A DNA stretch of 64,000 bases, taken from assembly GCF_033095965.1 (NCBI RefSeq), contig NZ_AP026801.1, forward strand, positions 434,001 through 498,000. Direction: 5' to 3'. Source of the DNA: Xylocopilactobacillus apis (lineage in GTDB: Bacteria > Bacillota > Bacilli > Lactobacillales > Lactobacillaceae). The notes below the pieces were generated by a model. That model was not told the DNA's origin. It ran no database searches and worked only from the letters and a program-made list of their open reading frames with translations. The position numbers and the translations under genes are program-made. Below, in pieces: positions 19,972 to 29,377 of this stretch (position 1 is the first letter of the stretch; each line of letters opens with the position of its first letter).

Positions 19972-20670
19972 ATGTCTGAAAGGGACGAAAACATTGATGA
20001 AGATCTTGAGGCTTTAGGAATTAAATTTGGAATTGGGAAGAAACATCATCAGAAAGATGAACCAAACCTTGATGTAAATAGTGTGGTTCGCCAAATGAAA
20101 CAAAAAAAATACGATCCTTATGATCCTATTGCTTGGGAAGCTAAAGACTTCTCTAAAGATATGATTGCTGATTACAAACCATTTAATTTTGTCGATGGAG
20201 AAGGAGTTCGCTGCTCACTTTATGTTTCTGGCTGCTTATTTGCCTGCCCGGAATGTTATAATTTAGCTGCGCAAAACTTTCGTTATGGACAGCCTTATAC
20301 GAAAGAATTAGAAGATCAAATTATTAAAGATCTTGAGCATAGTTATGTAGATGGATTAACGCTCTTAGGCGGAGAACCTTTCCTTAATACTAATGTTTCT
20401 TTAAGGATCGTTAAAAGAATTCGAAAAGAGTTTGGTGCAAAGAAAACCATTTGGTCTTGGTCGGGATACACTTGGGAAGAATTACAGCAGGGCACTTCTG
20501 ATAAGAAGGAACTGCTGTCATTAATTGATATTTTAGTCGATGGTCGATTTGTAAAAGAGAAGAAAGATTTAACTTTACAATTTCGTGGAAGCTCTAATCA
20601 GAAAATTATTGATGTAAAAAAATCATTTGAAGAAGGGAAGATCCATATCTGGGATCGTTTGGTAAAATAA
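19972..20670 (+). CDS. nrdG: Anaerobic ribonucleotide reductase activating protein (radical SAM)
   Basis: 232 aa. Generates the glycyl radical on NrdD with an Fe-S cluster and S-adenosylmethionine. The cluster motif CLFACPEC (CxxxCxxC) is at about residues 88-95, followed by GEP-type LLGGEPF at about 129-135. The first 55 or so residues are a charged extension not needed for the core fold. The ATG is preceded by GAGAGGAAA. It lies 50 bases after nrdD and one base before the MBL-fold gene. Confidence 0.95.
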   Translation: MSERDENIDEDLEALGIKFGIGKKHHQKDEPNLDVNSVVRQMKQKKYDPYDPIAWEAKDFSKDMIADYKPFNFVDGEGVRCSLYVSGCLFACPECYNLAAQNFRYGQPYTKELEDQIIKDLEHSYVDGLTLLGGEPFLNTNVSLRIVKRIRKEFGAKKTIWSWSGYTWEELQQGTSDKKELLSLIDILVDGRFVKEKKDLTLQFRGSSNQKIIDVKKSFEEGKIHIWDRLVK

Positions 20671-20671
20671 A

Positions 20672-21409
20672 ATGAAGGTTAATGTCTTAGGGTACTATGG
20701 CGGCTATCCTTATAACGGTCATGGAACTAGTGCATATTTAGTTTCTGAAGATGACTATAATCTGCTTTTAGATTGTGGGTCAGGAGCTTTACTTTCGTTA
20801 GAAAAAGTAATTGAACCTCTTCAATTAGATTCAGTTCTTTTAACTCACTATCATCAAGATCACATTGCAGATGTGGGAGTTTTACAGTATTACTATCAGT
20901 TAAAATCAGGTTTGAAAAAACATGATCCCTTGATGATTTACGGACATCAAGAAGACGAAGAAAATTTTAAAAATCTTACTTTTAGCAATTTTACAAAGGG
21001 AGTAGCTTTCGATCCGACAAAACGATTAGATTTAGGCCCCTTTGAAATTACTTTTTGCCGGACGATTCATCCAGTTGTGGCTTTTGCAGTAAGAATTAAA
21101 TCGAAAGTAACTGGAAAAGTTTTGACCTATACGGCAGATTCTAGGTATTTTAAAGAACTGACAGATTTTGTGAAAGATAGCGATCTTTTAATTGCTGATA
21201 CAAATTTTGCGGCAGATAAGAATGGCGATTTATGGCATATGACTTCTACTCAGTCAGCTGATCTAGCTCGTGACGGTCAAGTAAAGAAACTGTTGCTTAG
21301 TCACCTGCCGCAAGAGATTTCTCATGAACAAATTCTTAAAGAAGCAAAAGAAGAGGCACCAAAAATCAATATTTTATTGGCTTCAAAAATAAAAGAAATT
21401 GAAGTCTAA
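20672..21409 (+). CDS. MBL-fold metal-dependent hydrolase (YhfI/RNase Z-like)
   Basis: 245 aa. Metallo-beta-lactamase fold with the metal motif THYHQDH (HxHxDH) at about residues 59-65, a later histidine in CRTIHPVVAF, and an ADSRY block at about 152 that supplies the bridging aspartate. Length and motif order match the YhfI subgroup, related to ribonuclease Z. The substrate is unknown. The start is one base after the nrdG stop, so the two are translationally close, though a functional link with nrdDG is not implied. Confidence 0.85.
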   Translation: MKVNVLGYYGGYPYNGHGTSAYLVSEDDYNLLLDCGSGALLSLEKVIEPLQLDSVLLTHYHQDHIADVGVLQYYYQLKSGLKKHDPLMIYGHQEDEENFKNLTFSNFTKGVAFDPTKRLDLGPFEITFCRTIHPVVAFAVRIKSKVTGKVLTYTADSRYFKELTDFVKDSDLLIADTNFAADKNGDLWHMTSTQSADLARDGQVKKLLLSHLPQEISHEQILKEAKEEAPKINILLASKIKEIEV

Positions 21410-21586
21410 ATTAAGGTATGATAATAATATAAATGTTAAGTTTTTAATTTTTAATTTTTGTTTATTGATTAGTTACGAATTTCATTAAAATTATAATTAG
21501 TGGATAACGAAGTTTGACGATTTTTCGTCGTTGATGTAAGCTAACTCAAAAGTCAATTAAGTAAGAGTTTGGAGGCACTATTTCTA

Positions 21587-22279
21587 ATGGAAATAGATCG
21601 CATTGATAAAGACAATATTAGAGTCTTTTTAGTTCATAAAGATCTTGAAGAAAGAGGAGTGACAATTCTTGATCTGCTTGGAAATCAGATGCAGGTTGAA
21701 AAATTTTTCTATAGTATTTTAGAAGAAGTTGATACAGATCACAGTTTTTCTGGACCGCAGTCGATAACGTTCCAAGTGATGCCAAATGAAGATGGTTTAG
21801 AATTGTTAATAAGTAAATCTCCTCAAGAATATGAAAAAAATGTTAATCGAAGTAATGGCAGTGTAATTAATCCAGCTAATCTATTTAATATGGATTCAAA
21901 TCAACAAAAGTACTATCCTAATTCAAAAACTCATCAAAATTCAGCTGAATTTAAAGATCCAGTTAATGAAAGATATTTAGAAGCATTAAAACCTGATTCT
22001 TTGTCGTATGTTGCAAAATTTGATTCAATTGATGATCTGATTAATTTAGGGCACTTTTTAACAATTAAAGTTAAAACCCAGCTTTTTGTTCTTAATGATG
22101 ATTATTACGCAGTATTTACGCTGTATAAAAAGGATTCTACGCAGGACAAGTTTTCGAAATTAGTGACCAACGTTAATGAATATGGTTATCGTGCTAAAAT
22201 ATCGCCAGAGCTACTGGCTGAACATGGGAAACTCTTAATCAAAAATAATATTTTTCGCACTTTAGATAAATATTTCTAA
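21587..22279 (+). CDS. mecA: Adaptor protein MecA for ClpCP
   Basis: 230 aa. Adaptor that delivers targets (ComK-type or others) to ClpC/ClpP. The start is set at the ATG at 21587, giving MEIDRIDKDNIRVFL, because GGAGG at 21571-21575 is the ribosome site; the upstream in-frame TTG at 21569 lies within or before that site. The acidic N-terminal target-binding domain (1-90), a variable Asn/Ser-rich linker (about 95-135) and the C-terminal ClpC-binding domain (YVAKFDSIDDLI, NEYGYRAKISPELLAEHGK) are all visible. coiA follows 44 bases later, a common pairing in Lactobacillales. Confidence 0.93.
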   Translation: MEIDRIDKDNIRVFLVHKDLEERGVTILDLLGNQMQVEKFFYSILEEVDTDHSFSGPQSITFQVMPNEDGLELLISKSPQEYEKNVNRSNGSVINPANLFNMDSNQQKYYPNSKTHQNSAEFKDPVNERYLEALKPDSLSYVAKFDSIDDLINLGHFLTIKVKTQLFVLNDDYYAVFTLYKKDSTQDKFSKLVTNVNEYGYRAKISPELLAEHGKLLIKNNIFRTLDKYF

Positions 22280-22323
22280 CCTTTTAGGCATCTTTTTCGT
22301 AATTTTATGAAGGAGGTGTCTTT

Positions 22324-23151
22324 TTGATAGCAGGATTAAATAGTAAAGGCGAGTTAGTTTATTTATATTCAAGCGCGCAGGCTCAAAATATAATAGAAAA
22401 GAAAGAACAGTTCTTTTGTCCTAATTGTCAGGAACTGCTCAAAGTTTGTTGTGGGAAAAAGAATAAACCATATTTTAAACATTTAAGGAAAAATTTTACT
22501 CCTTTAAATGAATCAAAGCTTCATCAAGCAGGAAAAAATTTGTTGTATACTGCATGGAATGAAGAAGGTTTTTCCACCCAAAAAGAAAAAGTAATTATAA
22601 CCGAAGAAGGCGAACGACGAGTTGACGTTTTTGTAAAACCAAGCTTAGCGATTGAATTTCAATGCAGTCCAATTTCGGGATCTTTACTTAAACAAAGAAA
22701 CGATTTTTATCGAAATCAAGGGTGGGATTCACTTTGGTTTTTGGGACCTCGATACTTTGTCGAACGAAAATTTAATACTAATTCTTTGAAATTTTTAAAT
22801 TACCAAGAAAATTTAGGATTTTATCTTTTGTTTTTGGAGGCAGACCGAAAAAACGTTGTGATGTATCACCATATCCGTAAATACGACTGGTTTCGTTTTT
22901 GGGGGATTAAGGAAAAATGTTCGATTAACCAATTGTTTAATTATCGTTTTGGAAACAATCTAAAAAATTATCATAAAGTGTCAGTTAAACAAACTAAAAG
23001 GCAATTTGCTCAAGCGTTAGTTTATCGTGATCGTAATATTTGCGAACTTCAAAGAATGTGTTATGAAAAGGGATATGATTTAATGAGTCTACCAGATGAA
23101 CTTTTTGTACCAGAAGGTTTTCCCCAATATATCGATCAAAATTTGAAATAA
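22324..23151 (+). CDS. coiA: Competence protein CoiA-like nuclease-domain protein
   Basis: 275 aa. CoiA is needed for the processing or recombination of DNA taken up in competence in streptococci and relatives. An N-terminal zinc-finger-like segment (FFCPNCQ at about 31-37, with further Cys) precedes a PD-(D/E)xK-like nuclease core: RRVDVFV at about 99-105 and AIEFQCSP at about 111-118. The TTG start at 22324 lies behind GGAGGTGT. No other late competence gene is in the window, so competence itself is not shown. Confidence 0.85.
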   Translation: MIAGLNSKGELVYLYSSAQAQNIIEKKEQFFCPNCQELLKVCCGKKNKPYFKHLRKNFTPLNESKLHQAGKNLLYTAWNEEGFSTQKEKVIITEEGERRVDVFVKPSLAIEFQCSPISGSLLKQRNDFYRNQGWDSLWFLGPRYFVERKFNTNSLKFLNYQENLGFYLLFLEADRKNVVMYHHIRKYDWFRFWGIKEKCSINQLFNYRFGNNLKNYHKVSVKQTKRQFAQALVYRDRNICELQRMCYEKGYDLMSLPDELFVPEGFPQYIDQNLK

Positions 23152-23236
23152 ACCTTTATAAGTTTTTACATTTACCATTGCCAGAAGCAGATTTAAATCA
23201 ATTTCCACTATTATAAAAACGGAGAAGTTATTTATC

Positions 23237-23851
23237 ATGATTAAAGATTGGAATTCATTTCTTTTACCTTATGGAGTAGCAGTTGAAGAGATGAAAGTGA
23301 AATTACGCGGATTACGCAAACAATATTTAGAATATGATTCAGAGTCGCCAATCGAATTTGTGACTGGGCGCGTAAAACCAGTCGATTCGATTTTAGAAAA
23401 AATGCAGCGACGGCATATCGATGAAGAGCATTTAGAAGAAGAAATGCAGGATATCGCGGGTTTAAGAATTGTGGTCCAGTTTGTTGAAGATATTTATGAA
23501 GTTGTGGAATTAATTAGACATCGAGAAGATATGACGATTGTGGAAGAACGCGATTATGTGAAGTATAATAAAGCTTCAGGCTATCGTTCTTATCACATTG
23601 TGATTGAATATAACGTCGAGATGATTAATGGACCAAAGAAGATTTTAGCTGAGATTCAAGTGCGGACAATGTCGATGAACTTTTGGGCAACGATTGAACA
23701 TAGCCTTAATTATAAATATCAAGGACAAGTACCGCCGGATGTGGCGAAAAGGCTTGAAAGATCAGCAGAAGTCTCTTTTCAGCTGGATCAAGAAATGTCA
23801 GAAATTCGTTCAGAAATTCGTGAGACTAATCCGCGGAAGGAGCACGATTGA
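23237..23851 (+). CDS. relQ: Small alarmone synthetase RelQ (GTP pyrophosphokinase)
   Basis: 204 aa; makes (p)ppGpp from ATP and GTP/GDP. Single RelA/SpoT synthetase domain: GRVKPVDSILEKMQRR at about residues 44-59, DIAGLRIVV at about 75, GYRSYHIVI at about 115, and the AEIQVRT-type strand at about 138. There is no hydrolase or TGS/ACT domain, which fits the YjbM/RelQ class. Its 3' end overlaps nadK by four bases. relQ-nadK-RluA synthase is a conserved order in Firmicutes. Confidence 0.93.
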   Translation: MIKDWNSFLLPYGVAVEEMKVKLRGLRKQYLEYDSESPIEFVTGRVKPVDSILEKMQRRHIDEEHLEEEMQDIAGLRIVVQFVEDIYEVVELIRHREDMTIVEERDYVKYNKASGYRSYHIVIEYNVEMINGPKKILAEIQVRTMSMNFWATIEHSLNYKYQGQVPPDVAKRLERSAEVSFQLDQEMSEIRSEIRETNPRKEHD

Positions 23852-24666
23852 AAGTAGCAATTTTTTCTAATAATCGACCGAAAACGATTATGGTTGTTAA
23901 TAAGCTTAAACGATTATTGATGAATAAAGGGATCACCATTGTTGAAAACGAAGTGCCAGAGATTGTTATTTCCGTTGGAGGAGATGGAACGATCCTTTCA
24001 GCTTTTCATCATTACTTGAAGTTTATTAACGAGGTTCGCTTTATCGGAGTTCATACTGGACATTTGGGTTTCTATACAGATTATCGAGAATTTGAACTAG
24101 AAGAGTTGGTTGATTCTTTATTAAGGGATCAGGAAGAAGTTGTTAGTTATCCATTATTAAAAATTGATGCATATCGTGACAGCGAAAAAGATCCTTTTGA
24201 GACATATTATGCTTTAAATGAATCGACTGTTAGACGGGTAGTTTCAACATTTACCTGTAACATTTTAGTTAAAGACAATTTTTTTGAAAAGTTTAGAGGA
24301 GATGGACTTTGTATTTCAACGCCTACCGGATCCACTGCTTATAATAAATCATTAAATGGAGCAGTCATTCATCCAACAGTTCGAGCTCTGCAGGTGGCAG
24401 AAATTGCATCATTAAATAATAGTATTTTTCGAACGCTCGGATCTCCGATGGTGCTCTCCCCTCAAGAGTGGGTTGAAGTTGAACTTCTTGATCCTAATGA
24501 TATCTATTTATCGGTTGATAATTTAACAATGCACAATACAGGAGTTACTAGACTAAGATACCAAATTGCTGATGAAAGCATTCGTTTTGTTAAGTATCGC
24601 CATATGCATTTTTGGGATCGGGTTGGCAATTCTTTTATCTATCTGAAAAAAAATTATGAAAAGTAA
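23848..24666 (+). CDS. nadK: NAD kinase
   Basis: 272 aa; phosphorylates NAD to NADP. The GGDGT motif is at about residues 44-48, and the substrate-binding NES and STPTGSTAYNKS blocks are at about 130 and 151-162. The TTG start at 23848 lies inside the relQ end behind GGAAGGAG. A terminator follows at 24670, so the synthase gene downstream may also have its own promoter. Confidence 0.95.
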   Translation: MKVAIFSNNRPKTIMVVNKLKRLLMNKGITIVENEVPEIVISVGGDGTILSAFHHYLKFINEVRFIGVHTGHLGFYTDYREFELEELVDSLLRDQEEVVSYPLLKIDAYRDSEKDPFETYYALNESTVRRVVSTFTCNILVKDNFFEKFRGDGLCISTPTGSTAYNKSLNGAVIHPTVRALQVAEIASLNNSIFRTLGSPMVLSPQEWVEVELLDPNDIYLSVDNLTMHNTGVTRLRYQIADESIRFVKYRHMHFWDRVGNSFIYLKKNYEK

Positions 24667-24669
24667 AAC

Positions 24670-24701
24670 AAAAGCTCAACTTATAATAAGCTGGGCTTTT
24701 T
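24670..24701 (+). terminator. Hairpin terminator after nadK
   Basis: AAGCTCA pairs with TGGGCTT, with an inner CTTAT/ATAAG stem, then six T's. It ends just before the pseudouridine synthase start at 24712. Confidence 0.75.
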
Positions 24702-24711
24702 TAAGAGACAA

Positions 24712-25605
24712 ATGAGATTAAATTTTAACATTCAAGAAAACGATCAAGATCAAAAAATTTCAAAATATTTACGATTGCAAGGGATTTCCCGTCGGATCTT
24801 AAAGAGAATTAAGTATCACGGTGGAGAAATTGTTGTTAATGGTAAAGATCAAAGAAGCGATTATCGGTTGCAGGTAAACGATCAGTTAGAAATTGATATC
24901 CCAGATTTAGCTGGATCCGATAATATTGTAAAAATAAATGAGCCGATAACAATTCTTTATGAAGATGAATATTTTTTAGCTGCTAATAAACCGCCTTTTT
25001 TGCCATCAATTCCCAAAAGAGGGGATTCGCTGGATAACGTATCTAGTCGAGTTAAGTATTATCTTTATCAAAAATACGGAACTGATTATGCGATGCACTT
25101 GATTACTCGGTTAGATGCTGATACCAGCGGGGTAATTCTATTTGCTAAAAACTCCTTAGCCCATAGCTTATTTTTTAAGCAAAAGACCAGTCAAACTGTG
25201 AAAAAAGAATATTTTGCAGTGACAATGGGGCAGATCGAACGTGATTGTCTGCTTTTACTTCCGCTAGGGCGTTCGCCCGAGTTTTTTTTGCGTCGGGTTA
25301 TTAGTGACCAAGGGAAAAGTTCGATGACCCTGCTGCAGGTTGAGAAAAATTACCAAGAAGCAACAAGTTTGCGGGTAAGGCTTTACACCGGGAGAACTCA
25401 CCAAATTAGGGCGCATTTAAGTGCAATTAATCATCCGATTTTTGGAGACGAGTTATACGGTGGCGATCGTAATTTGATTAACCGTCAAGCTTTGCATTGC
25501 GAAAAACTAGTTTTCGTGCACCCTTTTACGCAGGAAAAAATTGTAATTAACGCTCCGCTGCCGGATGATCTAACTGATTTATTAAACAATTTTAGTCCCG
25601 TGTAA
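24712..25605 (+). CDS. RluA-family RNA pseudouridine synthase
   Basis: 297 aa. Converts specific uridines of rRNA or tRNA to pseudouridine. An N-terminal S4-like RNA-binding segment (residues 10-65, SRRILKRIKYHGGEIVVNG) precedes the catalytic domain with the RLDADTSG motif at about 139-146 (catalytic Asp) and RTHQIRAHL at about 230-238. The context after relQ-nadK matches YjbO of Bacillus. The exact modified position is unknown. Its 3' end overlaps the convergent cutC gene by 24 bases. Confidence 0.92.
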   Translation: MRLNFNIQENDQDQKISKYLRLQGISRRILKRIKYHGGEIVVNGKDQRSDYRLQVNDQLEIDIPDLAGSDNIVKINEPITILYEDEYFLAANKPPFLPSIPKRGDSLDNVSSRVKYYLYQKYGTDYAMHLITRLDADTSGVILFAKNSLAHSLFFKQKTSQTVKKEYFAVTMGQIERDCLLLLPLGRSPEFFLRRVISDQGKSSMTLLQVEKNYQEATSLRVRLYTGRTHQIRAHLSAINHPIFGDELYGGDRNLINRQALHCEKLVFVHPFTQEKIVINAPLPDDLTDLLNNFSPV

Positions 25606-26208
25606 TTGTTTTGCTCCCGTTTCTGCGGCAATTTGATCTCGATTTTGTGTTGTAATGCCGCCGCCGGGTAGAATTTGAATTTGATTATCTGCGGCTTTTA
25701 GATAGCTTTTGATCGTTGAGAGATTATCGTTAATATTAGTATCCATTAGTCCCCCATGAGTTAAAATTCGGTCGATACCTAATTTCTTTAGTTCATCAAT
25801 TGCTGCGATTTTATCACCGCTGATGTGATCAAAGGCCATATGCATTACTGTTTCCATTCCACTGGAAGCCGCAATTAGCTGTTCCATTGCGCTTTGGTCG
25901 ATTTTTCCATCATTTGTAAGTGCTCCGAATACCACTGAATCAGCTTCAAGTTCTTGAGCTTGAAAGAGATCATCTTCCATAATGTTAATTTCTTGATCAG
26001 AATAGATGAATTCTCCCCCTCGAGGTCTAATCATTACAGCAACCGACACTTGATTTTCGTGCGCATATTGAATTCCGTATTTCATAACCCCGTGACTAAC
26101 GGTAGTGCCGCCTACTGTAAGGTTATCGCATAATTCAATCCTTTTAGCACCCTTTTTAATAACATCTTTTAAGTTAGTTAAATTTTCGATACATGCTTCA
26201 TAAAGCAT
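25582..26208 (-). CDS. cutC: CutC-family copper homeostasis protein
   Basis: 208 aa from the preferred ATG at 26208. Reading upstream to the TTG/ATG at 26235 would swallow the AAAGGAGC ribosome site, so MLYEACIENLTN is taken as the N-terminus. A TIM-barrel protein with the family blocks GAKRIELCDNLTVGG, VMIRPRGGEF and ILPGGGIT. CutC proteins are linked to copper tolerance, but the biochemical role remains unclear. Convergent with the pseudouridine synthase gene; no metal transporter is adjacent. Confidence 0.9.
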   Translation of the reverse strand: MLYEACIENLTNLKDVIKKGAKRIELCDNLTVGGTTVSHGVMKYGIQYAHENQVSVAVMIRPRGGEFIYSDQEINIMEDDLFQAQELEADSVVFGALTNDGKIDQSAMEQLIAASSGMETVMHMAFDHISGDKIAAIDELKKLGIDRILTHGGLMDTNINDNLSTIKSYLKAADNQIQILPGGGITTQNRDQIAAETGAKQLHGTKIV

Positions 26209-26416
26209 TTTGAGCTCCTTTAATAATGTTTTCAACTTACATTGTCTTCTACATGGGAAAAAGAGTCAAAGGGTTAAAAACAAACTGGATAAGTCTAAAA
26301 GTATCTAAACAGATAGCAAATATTTCTAGCTATTGTTATTAAACTAAGTTATCATACTATTATATTTAATTTAGTAATGCTTTTAAGTTAGTAATAAATA
26401 AAAAGGTCATATTATT

Positions 26417-27124
26417 ATGCTAAGTAAGGTTGTTTTGTTAAATCGGGGATTAGAGTATCTTAATCAAAGTAAGATAGAACAATTTTCGATCAGAAGTTTT
26501 GTATATCAATTAGAGATAAGTCGGACCAAATTTTACAGTGATTATTTTTATTATATGGATTACTTTAAAGAATTGATCGAATATTTTTTAGAACTCAATA
26601 CACCTGATAATCGATACAAAGATGTCAATGATTTAATAGAAAAAGACCTTATTTTAATTGCAGCCAATGAAGTATTATTTTCCAACTTATTATTTATCAC
26701 CCGCAAGCAATCCGAAGAAAGAAATGATTATTTAAAAAAATTATATTGTAAAAGAATTATAGATTTTTTAATTCAAAATAGCAGAATGGATTTAAACAAT
26801 GATATTGAAATAAAGCAAAAAATTGTTCAGTGTTATGCGGATTATTTTGTTCAACGGTTAATTGAATGGATTAATGTAGGATCATTAGAAGATAATTTTT
26901 CTCAAATTTATGATCTTATTTTATTGTGTAAACAGCTTTTTTATCCAAATAAAAATTTTTTAATAATTAAAACTGTAAATTATTGGTATTCTAAAGTGGT
27001 AAAATGTACAGAAGCGAGAAAAGAAGACCTTATTTTGTACATTAATTCATTGCAAGTGCGAAAAAGTTACGTTATTTATAATAATGCGGTAAATTTATTG
27101 CTTATTATTAGACAGCATTTGTAG
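26417..27124 (+). CDS. TetR-like DNA-binding regulator, function unknown
   Basis: 235 aa, very AT-rich, mostly helical. Residues 20-60 (FSIRSFVYQLEISRTKFYSDYFYYMDYFKELIEYF) have the layout of a TetR N-terminal helix-turn-helix, with the FY..YF..K-like turn, although the usual Gly is replaced. The remaining 170 residues show no known ligand domain. ATG at 26417 without a strong ribosome site (AAAAGGTC). It precedes yitT by 300 bases of non-coding sequence and could regulate it, but that is only position. Family assignment is moderate. Confidence 0.6.
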   Translation: MLSKVVLLNRGLEYLNQSKIEQFSIRSFVYQLEISRTKFYSDYFYYMDYFKELIEYFLELNTPDNRYKDVNDLIEKDLILIAANEVLFSNLLFITRKQSEERNDYLKKLYCKRIIDFLIQNSRMDLNNDIEIKQKIVQCYADYFVQRLIEWINVGSLEDNFSQIYDLILLCKQLFYPNKNFLIIKTVNYWYSKVVKCTEARKEDLILYINSLQVRKSYVIYNNAVNLLLIIRQHL

Positions 27125-27424
27125 AAAACGGAATAAAAGAAGATACAGAAAATATAAAGAAATACCATGAAATTTATTGTCTGATCATGGAAGAACAGTT
27201 CCTTTGGAATTAAGGATCGTAATTAGATAACTAGTAAGATAGAGTGGTAATTATAATATGTGTAAAGATGATGTCCGTTGAAAGGGAATTTAACTTAACA
27301 GAGTAATATCTTAAAGGAATTGATAAGGGTTGGGAAAAGCTTTAAGTAATTTGTACATTTTTGATTGCAATTGACAATAAAGCCAGCTATCTGCTGGCTT
27401 ATTTCTTTTTGGAGGTAATTTAAT
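27125..27424 (+). other. 300-bp non-coding region before yitT
   Basis: No ORF with a ribosome site was seen. It holds a TATAAT-like element at 27252-27257, a TTGACA at 27371-27376 without a matching -10, and the hairpin at 27380-27400. A 7-codon mini-ORF at 27258 has no ribosome site. Confidence 0.5.
27380..27410 (+). terminator. Perfect hairpin terminator directly before the yitT ribosome site
   Basis: AAGCCAGC (27380-27387) pairs with GCTGGCTT (27393-27400), loop TATCT, followed by ATTTCTTTTT. The yitT Shine-Dalgarno GGAGG begins at 27411. It could end the upstream transcript or act as an attenuator of yitT. Confidence 0.7.
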
Positions 27425-28309
27425 ATGAAGTGGATTAAAAAAATTAGTTTTTTAGATCTATTTATGATTTTGATCGGTGGTTCAATATTTGCTTGGGGAT
27501 TAACTAATATTAATATTCCTAATAAATTAGCAGATGGGGGAGTCAGTGGGATTGCTTTAATTTTTAAAGCTCTCTTTAATGTTAATCCAGGGATTTCAGT
27601 TTTGTTAATTAATATTCCTCTTTTTATTATTGGATACCGATTCCTAGGTTTGAAATCTTTAATCTATACATTCTGGGGGATCATTACTTTTTCCGGTTCT
27701 CTATCATTTTGGGGCATGTTCAAAATGGCTCCCAATCTTCATCATGATCAATTAATATCGGCAATTTTAGCCGGTATTTTAGGTGGTTTTGGATCTGGAA
27801 TTATTTATCGTTTCGGAGGGACCACTGGCGGAACAGATGTAGTGGCAAGAATTTTTGAAGATAAATTTGGAGTCCCAATGGGACAATCACTTTTTGCCCT
27901 TGATGTAATAGTTCTTCTATGTTCTTTAGTCTATGTTAATATTGTTCAAATGATGTATACAATTATTTATTCATTTGTTTTTATGGAGCTGGTAAATTTT
28001 ACAGAACAAGGTTCATATACTGGAAAAGTCTTTATGATTTTTACAGACAAAACTGAAGAAATGGTTAATGAAATCATGAATAGTTTAGGACGCGGGGCAA
28101 CTATCATTAAAGCAATTGGAGGATACACAGGTAAACCGCAAAATATTGTTTACGTAGTAGTTGACCCGAGTGAAATGAATGACGTTCGAGAAATTATAAA
28201 TAAAATAGATCGAAAGTCTTTCGTTTCGATCTATAATGCTCAAGAACAAATTGGAGAAGGATTTACCTTCAATCGACCACATCGTTCAATTTTTAAAGTT
28301 GGAATTTAG
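27425..28309 (+). CDS. YitT-family membrane protein (DUF161-DUF2179)
   Basis: 294 aa. Five or six hydrophobic helices in the first 200 residues (GGSIFAWGLTNINIPNKLADGGVSG is the first conserved block) form the YitT membrane domain; the cytoplasmic C-terminal DUF2179 domain begins with GRGATIIKAIGGYTGK at about 222. The transport substrate is not established for the family. GGAGGT precedes the ATG. Its stop abuts, base to base, the stop of the convergent DUF3862-like gene. Confidence 0.9.
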   Translation: MKWIKKISFLDLFMILIGGSIFAWGLTNINIPNKLADGGVSGIALIFKALFNVNPGISVLLINIPLFIIGYRFLGLKSLIYTFWGIITFSGSLSFWGMFKMAPNLHHDQLISAILAGILGGFGSGIIYRFGGTTGGTDVVARIFEDKFGVPMGQSLFALDVIVLLCSLVYVNIVQMMYTIIYSFVFMELVNFTEQGSYTGKVFMIFTDKTEEMVNEIMNSLGRGATIIKAIGGYTGKPQNIVYVVVDPSEMNDVREIINKIDRKSFVSIYNAQEQIGEGFTFNRPHRSIFKVGI

Positions 28310-29236
28310 TTATTTTAATCCCTGCTGATTTTTGGCAGTCGCAACACCATCTGTAAAGCTGATTGTGAGAAAAGCATTTTTATCTCCCTGAAGATTGGTA
28401 TTCCAAGTATATGAGGTAAATACTTTGCCGCCAATATGAGATTCAGTCATTGCGTTAGGCTGTCCAAGCAATTGCACAGCTTTTTCACCTGTTAATCCAT
28501 TTGTTTGCAATTGATTAAACTGAAGTAAAGTTATTTTATCTCGTTTAGTATCACTTGAGATTCCAACACTTGTTTTGGAAACTACTCGATAATCAGTGCC
28601 ATTTTTTACCCCAATTATCATTGTGCCAGATCCTTCAGTAATGCCAATTACAGTTCCCCACGATACCTTTGTAGCATCTTTTCCTTGATAATTAATAGAA
28701 TCTTCTTTGTAACCTTCACCAATTTTTTTCTTTAAATCGGCAACAGTATCTCCGCCGGTGCCGTTTTGTGCAGTATCGCCTAATTTAATAGCACTAAATA
28801 CTTCTAAAGCACTGCCCGTTTTGCTGATTGCGGAATTACTATTTTGTTTATTTCCATTTGCTGGTTGAGAGCCTTGAATACTGCTTTTTGAAGTTGAAGA
28901 AGCAGTTGTAGAAGAAGCAGAATTCTTCTTAGCCTTAGATTTCTTTTTTGCCTTTTTAACTACTTTTGAAGAAGAAGATTCCTTTTTGGAATTTTCTGTA
29001 TTTGGCTTTTTATTGAGAAGCAGAAAAACAGTTACTGCAATTGCGGCAATTACTAGGATTGTTAACAGCCAAAACCACCACTTTTTGTAAAAAGCTTTTT
29101 TAGGCTTATCATTTGGTGGTATAACTTCAAAATTGTTTTGCTGATTTGGGTTATTTTCAGGCTCCATAGACGATGGATTATCAGTTTGATTTAGATTTCT
29201 TTTGGGAATTTTGTTGTTGTTTTCGTAGTTATTCAT
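28310..29236 (-). CDS. Membrane-anchored DUF3862/BLIP-like protein
   Basis: 308 aa. The first 48 residues are polar Asn/Pro-rich and cytoplasmic; a single membrane helix at about 50-72 (WWFWLLTILVIAAIAVTVFLLL) follows, then a Lys/Ser linker (to about 140). The extracellular C-terminal part has two SmpA/BLIP-like repeats: LGDTAQNGTGGDTVADLKKKIGEG and LTGEKAVQLLGQPNAM, typical of DUF3862 proteins in lactobacilli. Function unknown. It stands alone on the minus strand between yitT and nox. Confidence 0.75.
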   Translation of the reverse strand: MNNYENNNKIPKRNLNQTDNPSSMEPENNPNQQNNFEVIPPNDKPKKAFYKKWWFWLLTILVIAAIAVTVFLLLNKKPNTENSKKESSSSKVVKKAKKKSKAKKNSASSTTASSTSKSSIQGSQPANGNKQNSNSAISKTGSALEVFSAIKLGDTAQNGTGGDTVADLKKKIGEGYKEDSINYQGKDATKVSWGTVIGITEGSGTMIIGVKNGTDYRVVSKTSVGISSDTKRDKITLLQFNQLQTNGLTGEKAVQLLGQPNAMTESHIGGKVFTSYTWNTNLQGDKNAFLTISFTDGVATAKNQQGLK

Positions 29237-29340
29237 GATTTTTCCTCTAATTGTTATACCTAATTAATATAATAACTTATAAATTAAGATTAAGTGTTTC
29301 CAATTTCGAAAAAATTTATAACAAAATTGTGATTATTATA

Positions 29341-29365
29341 AAAAAAGTCAGCAGATGCTGACTTT
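29341..29365 (-). terminator. Terminator of nox
   Basis: Ten-base arms AAAGTCAGCA/TGCTGACTTT (29344-29353, 29356-29365) followed by T's when read on the minus strand. Confidence 0.8.
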
Positions 29366-29377
29366 AATTACAACAAA

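Noticed and set aside
22324-23151. Evidence for active natural competence
   Set aside because: CoiA and MecA are widespread in non-transformable lactobacilli; no com machinery is in the window.
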